64,000 nucleotides of DNA from JAPPHA01 sp963662815. GTDB lineage: Bacteria > Pseudomonadota > Alphaproteobacteria > Rhodobacterales > Rhodobacteraceae. Positions 19,011 through 27,079 of the stretch are shown in pieces (the first letter of the stretch is position 1; each line of letters starts with the position of its first letter). The notes under the pieces are model-generated. The model did no database searches and was not told the origin of the DNA. It worked only from the letters and a program-made list of their open reading frames with translations. The stretch lies in contig CAXXWA010000032.1 of assembly GCA_963662815.2 (NCBI GenBank), positions 62,001 to 126,000 on the forward strand, in the 5' to 3' direction. Both the position numbers and the translations under genes were made by a program.

Positions 19011-19755
19011 CTTCCCGTTCCCGACGCCGGCGACGGACACCGCTGCGAAGCCGCAGCCGGTTCCGACCCGCGGGAAGCTCCGCAGCGTCAGCGCCGAAAG
19101 CGCGTCGATCGCGCTCTCGACGAAAGCCGCGCGCTCCGGGGGAGCGGCGTCCCGCGCCATCCGGAACCCGCCCGACGCCTTCCGCGATCCCGGCGCCATG
19201 CCCTTGAACGCGGCATCGCCGCCGCGGCGTCCGAGGCCGACGATCTCCGCCCCGGTCGCCTCGCCCGAGACGTCGCGGGAAACGAACGCCGCGTTCCCGC
19301 GGCAGTCCGCGCAGGCCGGCCCGCGGGCGTGACAGGCCCGGAGCAGCATCCCGCCGAGGCCGCGTTTCGTGACAATGCGGTCGCGCACCTCGGGCCGGAA
19401 GGCCTGCGACCGGGGCCGGGAGCTCCAGCCGCCGCCGGCCTGCCAGAGGGGCCGCACCGTCCCTGCCACGCGGGCTGCAGGAGCGAAGCCCCTGCGCCGA
19501 CTGGAAGGCGACGGCGTCGCGAAAGCCGCCCCCGCCGGCGTGCATCGCCAAGCTGATCGCACCGCCGCCGCCCGTCCCGGACATGTGGTCGAAATGCTTC
19601 TCGCCGTTGATGCCCGGAACCTACTCCGGCTGCTTCCAGCGCGCCCTGTCCGTCACGCCGCGGCGGCAGCAAAGCGCCGTCGCGACCCTGTCGAGCGGCA
19701 GCGCGCGCGCGGGCGCCGCCAGTCCATGCCAGTCGGCCGGATCAATCTTTCCCAT
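18985..19755 (-). pseudogene. DUF3991/TOPRIM-domain protein relic
   Basis: The frame starts at ATG 19755 (MGKIDPADWHGLAAPARALP), preceded by a purine-rich AGGGGAA, and reads RVATALCCRRGVTDRARWKQ before an in-frame TAG near 19621. It resumes as INGEKHFDHMSGTGGGGAIS and LAMHAGGGGFRDAVAF, the N-terminal signature of plasmid/integrative-element primase-like DUF3991 proteins. After a frameshift near 19480 the TOPRIM part follows: NAAFVSRDVSGEATGAEIVG, FKGMAPGSRKASGGFRM and FVESAIDALSAL. The 3' end is cut by the transposase relic at about 19.0 kb. At least one stop and one frameshift make it non-functional; it marks a former mobile element. Confidence 0.65.
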
Positions 19756-20588
19756 CTTCCCATTCCCCTGGAGCGAAACTCGAACACCGGAGCGGAATGC
19801 CCGGCAGGAAGGATTCTGCCTGGAAAGGGGAAGGCCGGAAGGCGGGTCTTTCAACGCTGAACTTTCCTGAATTGCCGCCGTCCCTGCGACGGGGGACCCG
19901 ACGCGTGCACCTCGGTTCTTCCGCATCGACGCTGGCCATCGGGCAGGAAGCAGACCCTTGGCATCCTCGAGATCCCCGCAAGCTAGCTTCGTTGCGGAGG
20001 CAACATTTCGCCGCTTCAAACGAACGTTCGCTTTCGCTGCGGCCCTTCGGTTTGCTCGCCACCCTGGCTGACCGGATCGGAGGGACAGACGTCCTTCCAG
20101 CCCACGGTGGCTTATACGTCCCTTTTTCCGGACACCGGGTCGCCTCGACACCCGCAGGGATATGCTATGGCGCCAAACCGGGAATTGCACCGGCGAAACT
20201 TCCACCCGCCAGTTCAGCAGCCAGACTCGCTGCACGCTTCCCGTGTTGCAACGTCATCCGTCTTGCAGACATGCCGAAGCCACTATCCCGGCGGAAGCGA
20301 TCCGGTGCGACTGTCGCCTGCTTCCCGAACCGCAGTCGGCCTTCCCCATAACCCGGGAGGGTCGGCTCCCGCGACGCCCGTTTCGAGGCCTGCTCGGCGT
20401 TCACTTCGCGTTCCAGCCTGCCTGCTTGCTGAGCCGCCCAAGGCGGCCCTTTGACACCAGAGTGCTACAGTCCATTTCGCTGCCTCCATGAACCGCCTTG
20501 GCTGCTGCCAACCGAAAGCGACAGTTGTTGGGCGGGATTCGCACCCACAAGGATGACGCGCCTTTCCACGGCGCACTGGGAAAGGGGG
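19756..20588. other. no recognisable gene; possible group II intron trace
   Basis: No protein is recognised. On the minus strand, about 20460-20590 reads GTGGGTGCGAATCCCGCCC with nearby purine-rich stems. This resembles the 5' ribozyme region of bacterial group II introns, but I cannot fold it with confidence and no reverse transcriptase follows. Confidence 0.25.
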
Positions 20589-20807
20589 CTAGAGGATATG
20601 GTGAAGAGTTCTATCGAAACCAATACCTGAGAGAAGGGTTTCTCTTTGCGAGTCGTGAATGAATCCCAGATTGTAGAGGTGCCATATCAGTGCGGTGTCA
20701 GTAACGCGAATACGGTCGGCTACGCGGTGCACATTTTCAAATTCGTCCAAATTCCCGCCCTCAATAAAGTATTCCATAAGCAAGCGTCGCGGCATCAACA
20801 GTTACGC
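20589..20807 (-). pseudogene. C-terminal relic of an ImmA/IrrE-type metallopeptidase
   Basis: The frame gives QA*LLMPRRLLMEYFIEGG, then NLDEFENVHRVADRIRVTDT and ALIWHLYNLGFI. This matches the C-terminal end of ImmA/IrrE proteases (FAAELLMP... then a small helical domain ending in R..NLGLI). The TAA codon falls exactly where the conserved Glu of AELLMP is expected, so a single GAA to TAA change explains the break. The HExxH catalytic part is not recognisable upstream. It could be an old remnant of an XRE/ImmA regulator. Confidence 0.45.
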
Positions 20808-20989
20808 CTGTGGACTGCCTTCGGGATCCCGTCCGCTAGGCCGCCAGGTGCCGTGCAAGGCCGGATTTCGCCGGCAATCCGCCGATTCCACACCGTTTCG
20901 CGGTGCCGCGCCGGATCTGTGCAAGCCTCCTGACAGGCCCGCCCCATGCGGCACGCGCGCGGCGTCATGTGCATGTGCAGGTCAGTGCA

Positions 20990-21895
20990 TGACACCCCAG
21001 CGCAACGTCTTCCTCAACTCCGCCACCAGGATGCGCAGGCACGAAGCCCTCCGCGCGCTTCGTCGACAACCGCTCGAACGCGGACGCCGCAGATCGCTTC
21101 GGCTGCGCCCACGGCACCTTCAGGAACCTCTGCTCCTAGTTCCTCGCCAATCCCGGCCGGAGCTTCTTCGAACTCCCGGAGGCGGTTTCCGGGGACTCCG
21201 AAACCGGGCCCCTCGCGCCTGTGCGTCGACCGTCGCCAGGATCCTGCGCGACGTCGGCAGGCCGCGCCTGTCCCGGCGGCCGGCCCGTCTCCTGGCCGAC
21301 ATCCTGCGGCCGGACGCGGCCGAGACCGCCGATATCCGGAAGCTCGACCTCTCCCCGCGCCGCTTCCGCACCGCCTTCGGCGGGCTGTTCCTGTTCCTGC
21401 CCTCCATCGAGGCCGCGGAGTTCGCGCGGCTGCTCGAAGATGCCCGCATGCCGGGAAGCGTTCGTCCCCGCCGGCGCCGCCTTCCGCGCCCTGCCGGCGC
21501 TCGGGCTCCGGGGGACCGGCCGCCCGTCGCAGGCGATGCCCGAGGCGTTCGACGAGGGCCGGCGCTCCTTGCGGGTCTCGACGCCTTCCCGAAGCGCAGC
21601 ACGCCGGCCAAATGCAACAGCCGCGTCGATCCCGGGCATATGCCGGATTGATGCGCTCGGTCCGATGCCGCGCACCGGGCCGGCGTTCACCGCGGCAACG
21701 GCTTCGACCTCGACTTCCACGCCATGGCGGACGTTGTCGTCGACGAGGCCGCGGTCTCCGTCTGCTGCGGACGCCGCTCTGGCAAACCGTACCTGGCAGG
21801 GAACGGGTTCGCCGATGCGGAATGCTCGATATCCCGGCTCGAAAACCGAAGACACCGCCTTTTGTTCGGCGACAAGTCAGGGCAAGCTATCACAT
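20990..21895 (+). pseudogene. frameshifted DDE transposase relic (same family as 18829)
   Basis: Pieces in different frames follow the family in order: NVFLNSATRMRRHEALRA, then RFVDNRSNADAADRFGCAHG and TFRNLCS ending in a TAG, DIRKLDLSPRRFRTAFGGLF with LFLPSIEAAEFARLLEDA, FVPAGAAFRALPALGLRGTG, LDAFPKRSTPAKCNSRVDPG, and GNGFDLDFHAMAD (the first catalytic Asp region). It ends before the rest of the catalytic domain. Multiple frameshifts and stops make it a pseudogene. It ends about 80 bp before ispDF. Confidence 0.7.
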
Positions 21896-21977
21896 AATGA
21901 AATGCCGCGGGCATTCATGCTAGGAGTGAACGGGCCCACCCAACGGGCAATGCGGAACCGGAGGCGCAATCAGCTTC

Positions 21978-23126
21978 ATGATGCTAGCTGCAATCATCGT
22001 CGCAGCAGGCCAGGGGTCGCGGGCCGGTCCGGGACCGCCCAAGCCGTATCGGCTGCTCGGAGAAAAACCCGTCCTCACCCACGCCATTCTTGCGATGCTG
22101 GCGCCTGCGCGCGTCGAGGCTGTTCGCGCCGTGATTCACCCCGAACACGCCCACCACTACCAGCAAGCTGTCGCCGGGTTGTCGGACAGCCGTCTCCTGC
22201 CCCCGGTCCGCGGCGGAGAAACGCGGGGGGCGTCAGTCCTCAACGGACTCGAGACCACTCCAGCCGAACGCGTCCTGGTTCACGACGGTGCGAGGCCGTG
22301 CGCTCGCCGAGCGGAGGTGGATAGGCTCATCGACGTCCTGGAGCGTACAGACGCCGCGTTTCTGGCGTTGCCGGTGCGTGACACGCTCTGCTACATTCGC
22401 AATGGAGAACTTGTTCCCGGACCGAACCGGCAGGATCTTTGGCGAGCGCAGACGCCACAGGGATTTCGGCGCAGCGAGCTAATCCGGGCCTATGGCGCCG
22501 CGGGGCTCGGGGAAACCGACGACGTCACCGTCGCGCGCATGGCAGGCATCTCCGTCACTCCGGTGACCGGGTCGGAAGCGAACGTAAAGATCACGGGACC
22601 AGGAGACTTCGCCGTGGCGGAAAGGTTGCTTCGGACCGCTTCGGCGACCGACGTCAGGACCGGGAACGGATTCGACGTTCACCGATTCGCTGCCGGCGAC
22701 CATGTCATGCTGTGCGGCATCAAGCTTCCGCACGATCGCAGCCTCGACGGACATTCCGATGCGGATGTCGCGCTGCATGCGATCACGGACTCGATTCTCG
22801 GCGCCATCGGCGAGGGCGACATCGGAACATGGTTTCCGCCCAGCGAGGCTTCGTGGAAGGACGCCACTTCGGACCGTTTCCTTGAACATGCTGCCAATGT
22901 CGCGGCGGAACGGGGGTTTGCCATTGCAAACCTGGACTGCACCATCCTGTGCGAAACGCCGAAAATCGCTCCCCACGCCCTGGAGATGCGGAAGCGGGTT
23001 GCGGAGATCGCCGGGCTGGACGTTGGACGCGTCAGCGTCAAGGCGACAACGACGGAAGGGCTCGGTTTCACCGGCCGCCGCGAGGGGATAGCTGCAATGG
23101 CGTCCGCAACGCTCGTGCGGCCGTGA
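21978..23126 (+). CDS. ispDF: bifunctional IspD/IspF enzyme of the MEP isoprenoid pathway
   Basis: The 382-residue fusion has an N-terminal IspD (2-C-methyl-D-erythritol 4-phosphate cytidylyltransferase) with the CTP-binding IIVAAGQGSRAG and VHDGARP, and a C-terminal IspF (MECDP synthase, from about residue 225). IspF shows the metal ligands in GFDVHRF and GHSDADVALHAI, plus TTEGLGFTGR. IspDF fusions are common in Alphaproteobacteria. The start is ATGATG at 21978 with GGAGGCG about 13 bases upstream. The stop overlaps the GTG of pgpA. Confidence 0.95.
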   Translation: MMLAAIIVAAGQGSRAGPGPPKPYRLLGEKPVLTHAILAMLAPARVEAVRAVIHPEHAHHYQQAVAGLSDSRLLPPVRGGETRGASVLNGLETTPAERVLVHDGARPCARRAEVDRLIDVLERTDAAFLALPVRDTLCYIRNGELVPGPNRQDLWRAQTPQGFRRSELIRAYGAAGLGETDDVTVARMAGISVTPVTGSEANVKITGPGDFAVAERLLRTASATDVRTGNGFDVHRFAAGDHVMLCGIKLPHDRSLDGHSDADVALHAITDSILGAIGEGDIGTWFPPSEASWKDATSDRFLEHAANVAAERGFAIANLDCTILCETPKIAPHALEMRKRVAEIAGLDVGRVSVKATTTEGLGFTGRREGIAAMASATLVRP

Positions 23127-23611
23127 GCAGGATCATCGCAACTTTCTTCGGAATCGGCCTTTTTCCATGGGCTCCGGGGACGCTCGCGTCGCTGGTCGCC
23201 CTGCCCTGCGGCGTCGCATTCTATGCTGTTGGCGGCATTGGCGCATATCTTGCCTTGCTCGTTGCGGTACTTGCCTCAGGCTATTGGTCTACGGCCACAG
23301 CCCTTGCGGGGTTCGGAGAGGCGGACCCCGGCGAGATCGTCATCGACGAAGTGGCAGGTCAGCTGATCGCGCTCGCACCGCTTCCTCTCGGCCTTTGGCT
23401 CCGCGGATCGGAGACGATATTGCTGCCCTGGCCGGGCCTCGTCACCGGCTTCGTCCTGTTTCGCGCATTCGATATCCTTAAGCCGTGGCCAGTCAGCATA
23501 GCGGACAGCCTGCATACTCCTTTGGGCGTCATGCTCGACGACGTGGTCGCGGGATTGCTCGCGGCCGCGGGCGTTGCCATCGCCGGTTACGCGGCCCACC
23601 AACTGACATGA
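23123..23611 (+). CDS. pgpA: phosphatidylglycerophosphatase A
   Basis: The 162-residue membrane enzyme removes phosphate from phosphatidylglycerol phosphate. The start is the GTG at 23123 overlapping the ispDF stop by GTGA. Family motifs are GLFPWAPGTLAS near the N-terminus, EIVIDEVAGQL (acidic catalytic site) and FRAFDILKPWP, followed by GVMLDDVVAG. Hydrophobic segments fit an inner-membrane location. The end overlaps the cinA start. Confidence 0.93.
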   Translation: MSRIIATFFGIGLFPWAPGTLASLVALPCGVAFYAVGGIGAYLALLVAVLASGYWSTATALAGFGEADPGEIVIDEVAGQLIALAPLPLGLWLRGSETILLPWPGLVTGFVLFRAFDILKPWPVSIADSLHTPLGVMLDDVVAGLLAAAGVAIAGYAAHQLT

Positions 23612-24198
23612 TGGCATCCGGGCCGGATCCCTCTCTTCGCCGCCGAACCGCATGCAATGCGGAGTCCGTGGAAGACTGCCTCCTCGCGGGCCCCGGCGGC
23701 GGCGCATCCGGTTTCGAGGATCTCGTTCTGCTGGCCGCGCAGATGCTCGAAAGGCTGCGCGAGAATGGCCAGACTCTCGCGACGGCTGAAAGCTGCACCG
23801 GCGGGCTCGTGTCCGCTGCGTTGACGGCGGTGCCGGGATCGTCGGATGCGTTCGACCGCGGATTCGTGACATACTCGAATGCCGCGAAAACGGAATTGCT
23901 CGGCGTCCGCGGCGCAACGCTGGCGGAGTTCGGAGCGGTATCGCGGGAGGTTGCCCACCAGATGGCGGCCGGCGCCCTGGCGCGGTCGGCCGCGGATGTC
24001 GCCGTTTCGGTTACCGGTGTCGCGGGTCCAGGGTCGAGCGGCCGGAAGCCTGAAGGCAGGGTCTGCTTTGCGGTGGCCGCAGGCGACAAGGCGGAGTGCC
24101 GGCAAATTGATTTTGGACCGGCCGGCCGTGCCCGCGTTCGCTATGCCGCGGCCGGCTACGCCCTGAAACTGTTGCTGAAGGAGTTTCCGGAAGGTTGA
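23608..24198 (+). CDS. pncC: CinA C-terminal domain protein (nicotinamide-nucleotide amidase)
   Basis: The 196-residue protein contains only the CinA C-terminal domain, known in several bacteria to deamidate NMN to NaMN. Motifs are TATAESCTGG-type LATAESCTGGLVSAALT, GVRGATLAEFGAVS and VSVTGVAGPGSSGRKPEG. The start ATG overlaps the pgpA stop (ATGA). About 40 extra residues precede the domain. The ispDF-pgpA-cinA overlaps indicate one operon. Confidence 0.9.
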   Translation: MMASGPDPSLRRRTACNAESVEDCLLAGPGGGASGFEDLVLLAAQMLERLRENGQTLATAESCTGGLVSAALTAVPGSSDAFDRGFVTYSNAAKTELLGVRGATLAEFGAVSREVAHQMAAGALARSAADVAVSVTGVAGPGSSGRKPEGRVCFAVAAGDKAECRQIDFGPAGRARVRYAAAGYALKLLLKEFPEG

Positions 24199-24343
24199 TC
24201 CGTGCGCATCGGCAGCAACTTGGCGCGATGGCCGAGTGTTTCTCGGATGCCCGAAGTCGAACCAACGGCAAACCACAGGCGCTCGACTTGCCCATGTCCG
24301 AAAGATAAAGTGTCCGCGGATTGAACCAACGGAGGAACGACAT

Positions 24344-25525
24344 ATGAATGGCGCTGACACTGCCTGGATAATCGTCGCCACGGCCCTGGTCCTGTTCATG
24401 ACCCTGCCGGGCCTCGCCCTTTTCTACGGCGGCCTTGTACGTGCACGAAACGTGCTATCCGTCCTCACCCAGTGCTACGCGATTGCCTGCGTCGTCAGCG
24501 TTCTCTGGCTGGTTGCCGGCTACTCGATTGCCTTTGGCGGCGGCGGGACGGGACTGTGGGGCGGCCTCGGAAAGATGTTCCTGGCGGGCATCGGTCCGGA
24601 CACCCTTTCGGGCACCCTGCCCGAAGTCCTCTTCTTCGCGTTCCAGATGACGTTCGCGATCATAACGCCTGCCCTGATCGTCGGCGCATTCGTCGAGAGA
24701 ATAAATTTCGGATTCGTGATTCTCTTCGTCGCCCTCTGGTCGCTGGTTTGCTATGCGCCGGTGGCGCATTGGGTCTGGGGAGGCGGATTCCTTGCCGATG
24801 GCGGAATATTCGGCGACGTCGGAGTTCGGGACTTCGCCGGCGGCACGGTCGTCCACGAAACCGCCGGTCTCGCCGCACTCGTGCTCGTCATAATTCTCGG
24901 CAAGCGAAAGAAGTCGCCCGTGGTTCCCCACAATCCCGGCTACGTCATGGTCGGCGCCGCCATTCTTTGGGTCGGCTGGTTCGGCTTCAACGGCGGATCA
25001 CAGCTTGCCGCCGACGGCGGTGCGGCAATGGCCTTGACAGTCACCCATATCTCGGCGGCCGCGGCGTCTCTCAGTTGGGCGCTCTGGGAACGGATCAAGT
25101 TTGGCAAGGTATCGCTGGTCGGAATGGTCACCGGCACGATCGCCGGGTTGGCATCCATCACTCCGGCCTCCGGATTCGTGGGTCCCGTCGCAGCGCTCGT
25201 GATAGGCGGAGTTGCGGGAATCCTCTGTCAGGAAGCCTGCTCCGTCATCAAGGACCGGTTGAACATCGACGATTCGCTCGATGTTTTTGCGGTACACGGA
25301 GTCGGCGGAATCTTCGGCACGATCATGATCGCGGTGTTCGGCCAGGGAAGCTTCGTGGCCCAATTCGGCTCCGTGGCAATCATCGGCGTGTTCGCGGTGG
25401 TTGTGACATTCATCCTTGCGAAACTCTGCGCGATCGCAGTTCCGATGCGTGTCGACGAAGAAATAGAGGCTTCCGGCCTGGACCTTTCGACCCACGGGGA
25501 GCAGGCCTACGATCTGGCTTCATGA
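24344..25525 (+). CDS. amtB: ammonium transporter (AmtB type)
   Basis: The 393-residue protein has eleven predicted membrane spans. The start at 24344 (MNGADTAWI) follows GGAGGAACGACAT. Conserved features include the fold-stabilising Asp in RDFAGGTVVHETAG with the first pore His, the second pore His in FAVHGVGG, the Phe gate region FQMTFAIITPAL and WFGFNGGSQ. It lacks the N-terminal signal peptide found in the second Amt at 50649. No glnK gene accompanies it. A hairpin with a T run follows the stop. Confidence 0.94.
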   Translation: MNGADTAWIIVATALVLFMTLPGLALFYGGLVRARNVLSVLTQCYAIACVVSVLWLVAGYSIAFGGGGTGLWGGLGKMFLAGIGPDTLSGTLPEVLFFAFQMTFAIITPALIVGAFVERINFGFVILFVALWSLVCYAPVAHWVWGGGFLADGGIFGDVGVRDFAGGTVVHETAGLAALVLVIILGKRKKSPVVPHNPGYVMVGAAILWVGWFGFNGGSQLAADGGAAMALTVTHISAAAASLSWALWERIKFGKVSLVGMVTGTIAGLASITPASGFVGPVAALVIGGVAGILCQEACSVIKDRLNIDDSLDVFAVHGVGGIFGTIMIAVFGQGSFVAQFGSVAIIGVFAVVVTFILAKLCAIAVPMRVDEEIEASGLDLSTHGEQAYDLAS

Positions 25526-25536
25526 CGACCGGCGCA

Positions 25537-26028
25537 TCATCCGGGAGCCGGACTTTTTTCGGACGCGGCCGGACGAGCGCCGCCGCGTTCGAAGAGTTCC
25601 CCTGCCCTGTCCTCGAACGCCCGGACGACTTTCTGCATCGCCTGATTGAACACGAACCCGATGGCCCGGCGAAGGATGGTAGACCTGAATTCGAAGTCGA
25701 CGAAAAACCTGATTTCGCACCCCGAGTCCGCCGGGCGGAACTCCCAGCCGGAATCCAGTTTCCGGAACGGCCCGCGGGTGCTTGTGGTCTCGACGCTGCG
25801 CGCAACCCTGTCCACGACGACGCGGCTTCGGAATGACTCCCGGAAGGGCTTGAATGAGATCACGAGATCTGCATCCAGAATTTCCGTTTGCCCTTCGTGC
25901 CGCGTTTCGACAATCCGCGCGCCGGAGCACCAGGGCAGGAATTCCGGATAGGACTCGACGTCCGCAACCAGGTCGAGCATGTCGTCCGGAGAAAAGGGAA
26001 CGACTTTCGTCTTTGTGTGCCTAGGCAT
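25537..26028 (-). CDS. COQ10/RatA-family START-domain protein
   Basis: The 163-residue protein belongs to the polyketide-cyclase/START family that includes mitochondrial COQ10 and E. coli RatA. The start at 26028 (MPRHTKTK) is where homology begins. It shows FSPDDMLDLVADVESYPEFL PW with a Cys, GPFRKLDSGWEF, VDFEFRS and FNQAMQKVVRAFEDRA, the family's diagnostic C-terminal helix. In alphaproteobacteria it usually lies next to lipA and cinA and is thought to bind ubiquinone. Here it is separated from lipA by the accessory island. Confidence 0.88.
   Translation of the reverse strand: MPRHTKTKVVPFSPDDMLDLVADVESYPEFLPWCSGARIVETRHEGQTEILDADLVISFKPFRESFRSRVVVDRVARSVETTSTRGPFRKLDSGWEFRPADSGCEIRFFVDFEFRSTILRRAIGFVFNQAMQKVVRAFEDRAGELFERGGARPAASEKSPAPG
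25540..25559 (+). terminator. rho-independent terminator after amtB
   Basis: The stem TCCGG-GAG-CCGGA is followed by C and six T residues, about 15 bases after the amtB stop. It overlaps the 3' end of the convergent RatA/COQ10 gene. Confidence 0.65.
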
Positions 26029-26144
26029 GCGGTCCAAAATAACGCCTGCGCAAGACGACGTCACGGTGGGATTCGCCAATTTCCGGTGACAGATCGTTAA
26101 AGATCGCTAGAATCCGGTTGCCCGCGGAACTGAAGAATTGCGAC

Positions 26145-26702
26145 ATGAAGCCCCACCCGTACTTTGTCGAGGAAATGATCTCTGCGAAGGCCATCGCTGC
26201 GCGCGTCGAGTCGCTTGCGCGAGAAATCGCGGAGCATTTCGCCAACACCGACCAGCTTGTCGTCGTCGGCCTTCTCAGGGGATCGTTCGTCTTCATTTCC
26301 GACCTCGTGCGGGAGCTTGAACTGGAAGTGGAAGTCGACTTCATGGAGGTGTCGTCCTACGGTTCCGGGATGGAGTCCTCGCGGGAAGTCCGGATCGTCA
26401 AGGACCTTCGCGGCGAGATCGAGGGACGCGACGTACTGGTCGTGGAAGACATCGTCGACACGGGCCGCACCCTTAAGCACGTTCTGACATTGCTGGCCGC
26501 ACGAAATCCCGGGCGGCTTGAGGTTTGCGCCCTTCTGGACAAGCCGTCGCGAAGGGAGGTCGACGTGACCGCCACCTGGACGGGTTTCGAGATACCCGAC
26601 GATTTCGTTGTCGGATACGGAATCGACTACGCCCAGAGAAACCGAAACCTTCCCTTTATCGGAGCCGTACGATTCGAAAAACAGTCGGGCGAGGACGCAT
26701 AG
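26145..26702 (+). CDS. hpt: hypoxanthine phosphoribosyltransferase
   Basis: The protein (about 185 residues from MKPHPYFVEE) catalyses hypoxanthine/guanine + PRPP to IMP/GMP in purine salvage. The PRPP-binding signature VLVVEDIVDTGRTL is clear. VVVGLLRGSFVFISDL (PPi loop), MEVSSYGSG (flexible loop) and DFVVGYGIDYAQRNRNLPFIG (purine site) are present. A TTG nine codons upstream is a possible alternative start. Confidence 0.93.
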   Translation: MKPHPYFVEEMISAKAIAARVESLAREIAEHFANTDQLVVVGLLRGSFVFISDLVRELELEVEVDFMEVSSYGSGMESSREVRIVKDLRGEIEGRDVLVVEDIVDTGRTLKHVLTLLAARNPGRLEVCALLDKPSRREVDVTATWTGFEIPDDFVVGYGIDYAQRNRNLPFIGAVRFEKQSGEDA

Positions 26703-27079
26703 CGTCGACAAAACACTTGGCGGATGGGCAGGACGGGGCCGCAGGGCGCGGATCCAGGCCATTCACGGGCGGGCGCGGAAGGGTGTCGACGATTCTCCTT
26801 CGAGTGTACCCCATTAACAAAACGTGATATTTTTGGCCAGCCTCCAAGAACTTCAGGTTAAAGGTGGTTTTCGACAATGAATGCTTTGAAGCTTGAGCTT
26901 GGTTGCGGAATGCTCTCGCGGTTTGGCCCACACTTTTGGGTGCTCCCCAGAGTTGGATACAGTCTATCGAAACGGCAACTGGTTCGCGTCAAGGGGAAAT
27001 TGAACGGTTTCAGGGCCAGCGAAACCAACAATGAACGCTTTAGGTCGAGTAATCTACTTGTTCTGGATAATGGTTGATA
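26703..27079. other. gap before the helicase, with a diverged IS-end-like repeat
   Basis: No gene is supported. The segment at about 26815-26864 resembles 45796-45845, immediately downstream of the IS1634-family transposase (about three quarters identical, sharing CAAAAC, ATATTTT and AGAACTTCAGGTTA). I read it as a solitary IS1634-type end left in front of the helicase gene. Confidence 0.45.
26815..26864. repeat. IS1634-like terminal sequence, solitary copy
   Basis: Matches 45796-45845 with substitutions and one indel; strongest identity over AGAACTTCAGGTTA. Confidence 0.45.

Noticed and set aside
20510..20570. tRNA-like GGGATTCGCACCC motif
   Set aside because: The T-loop consensus is not met and no acceptor or anticodon stem can be drawn.
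26877..27077. 66-codon frame just upstream of the helicase
   Set aside because: No ribosome binding site or homologue; likely leader sequence or chance frame.
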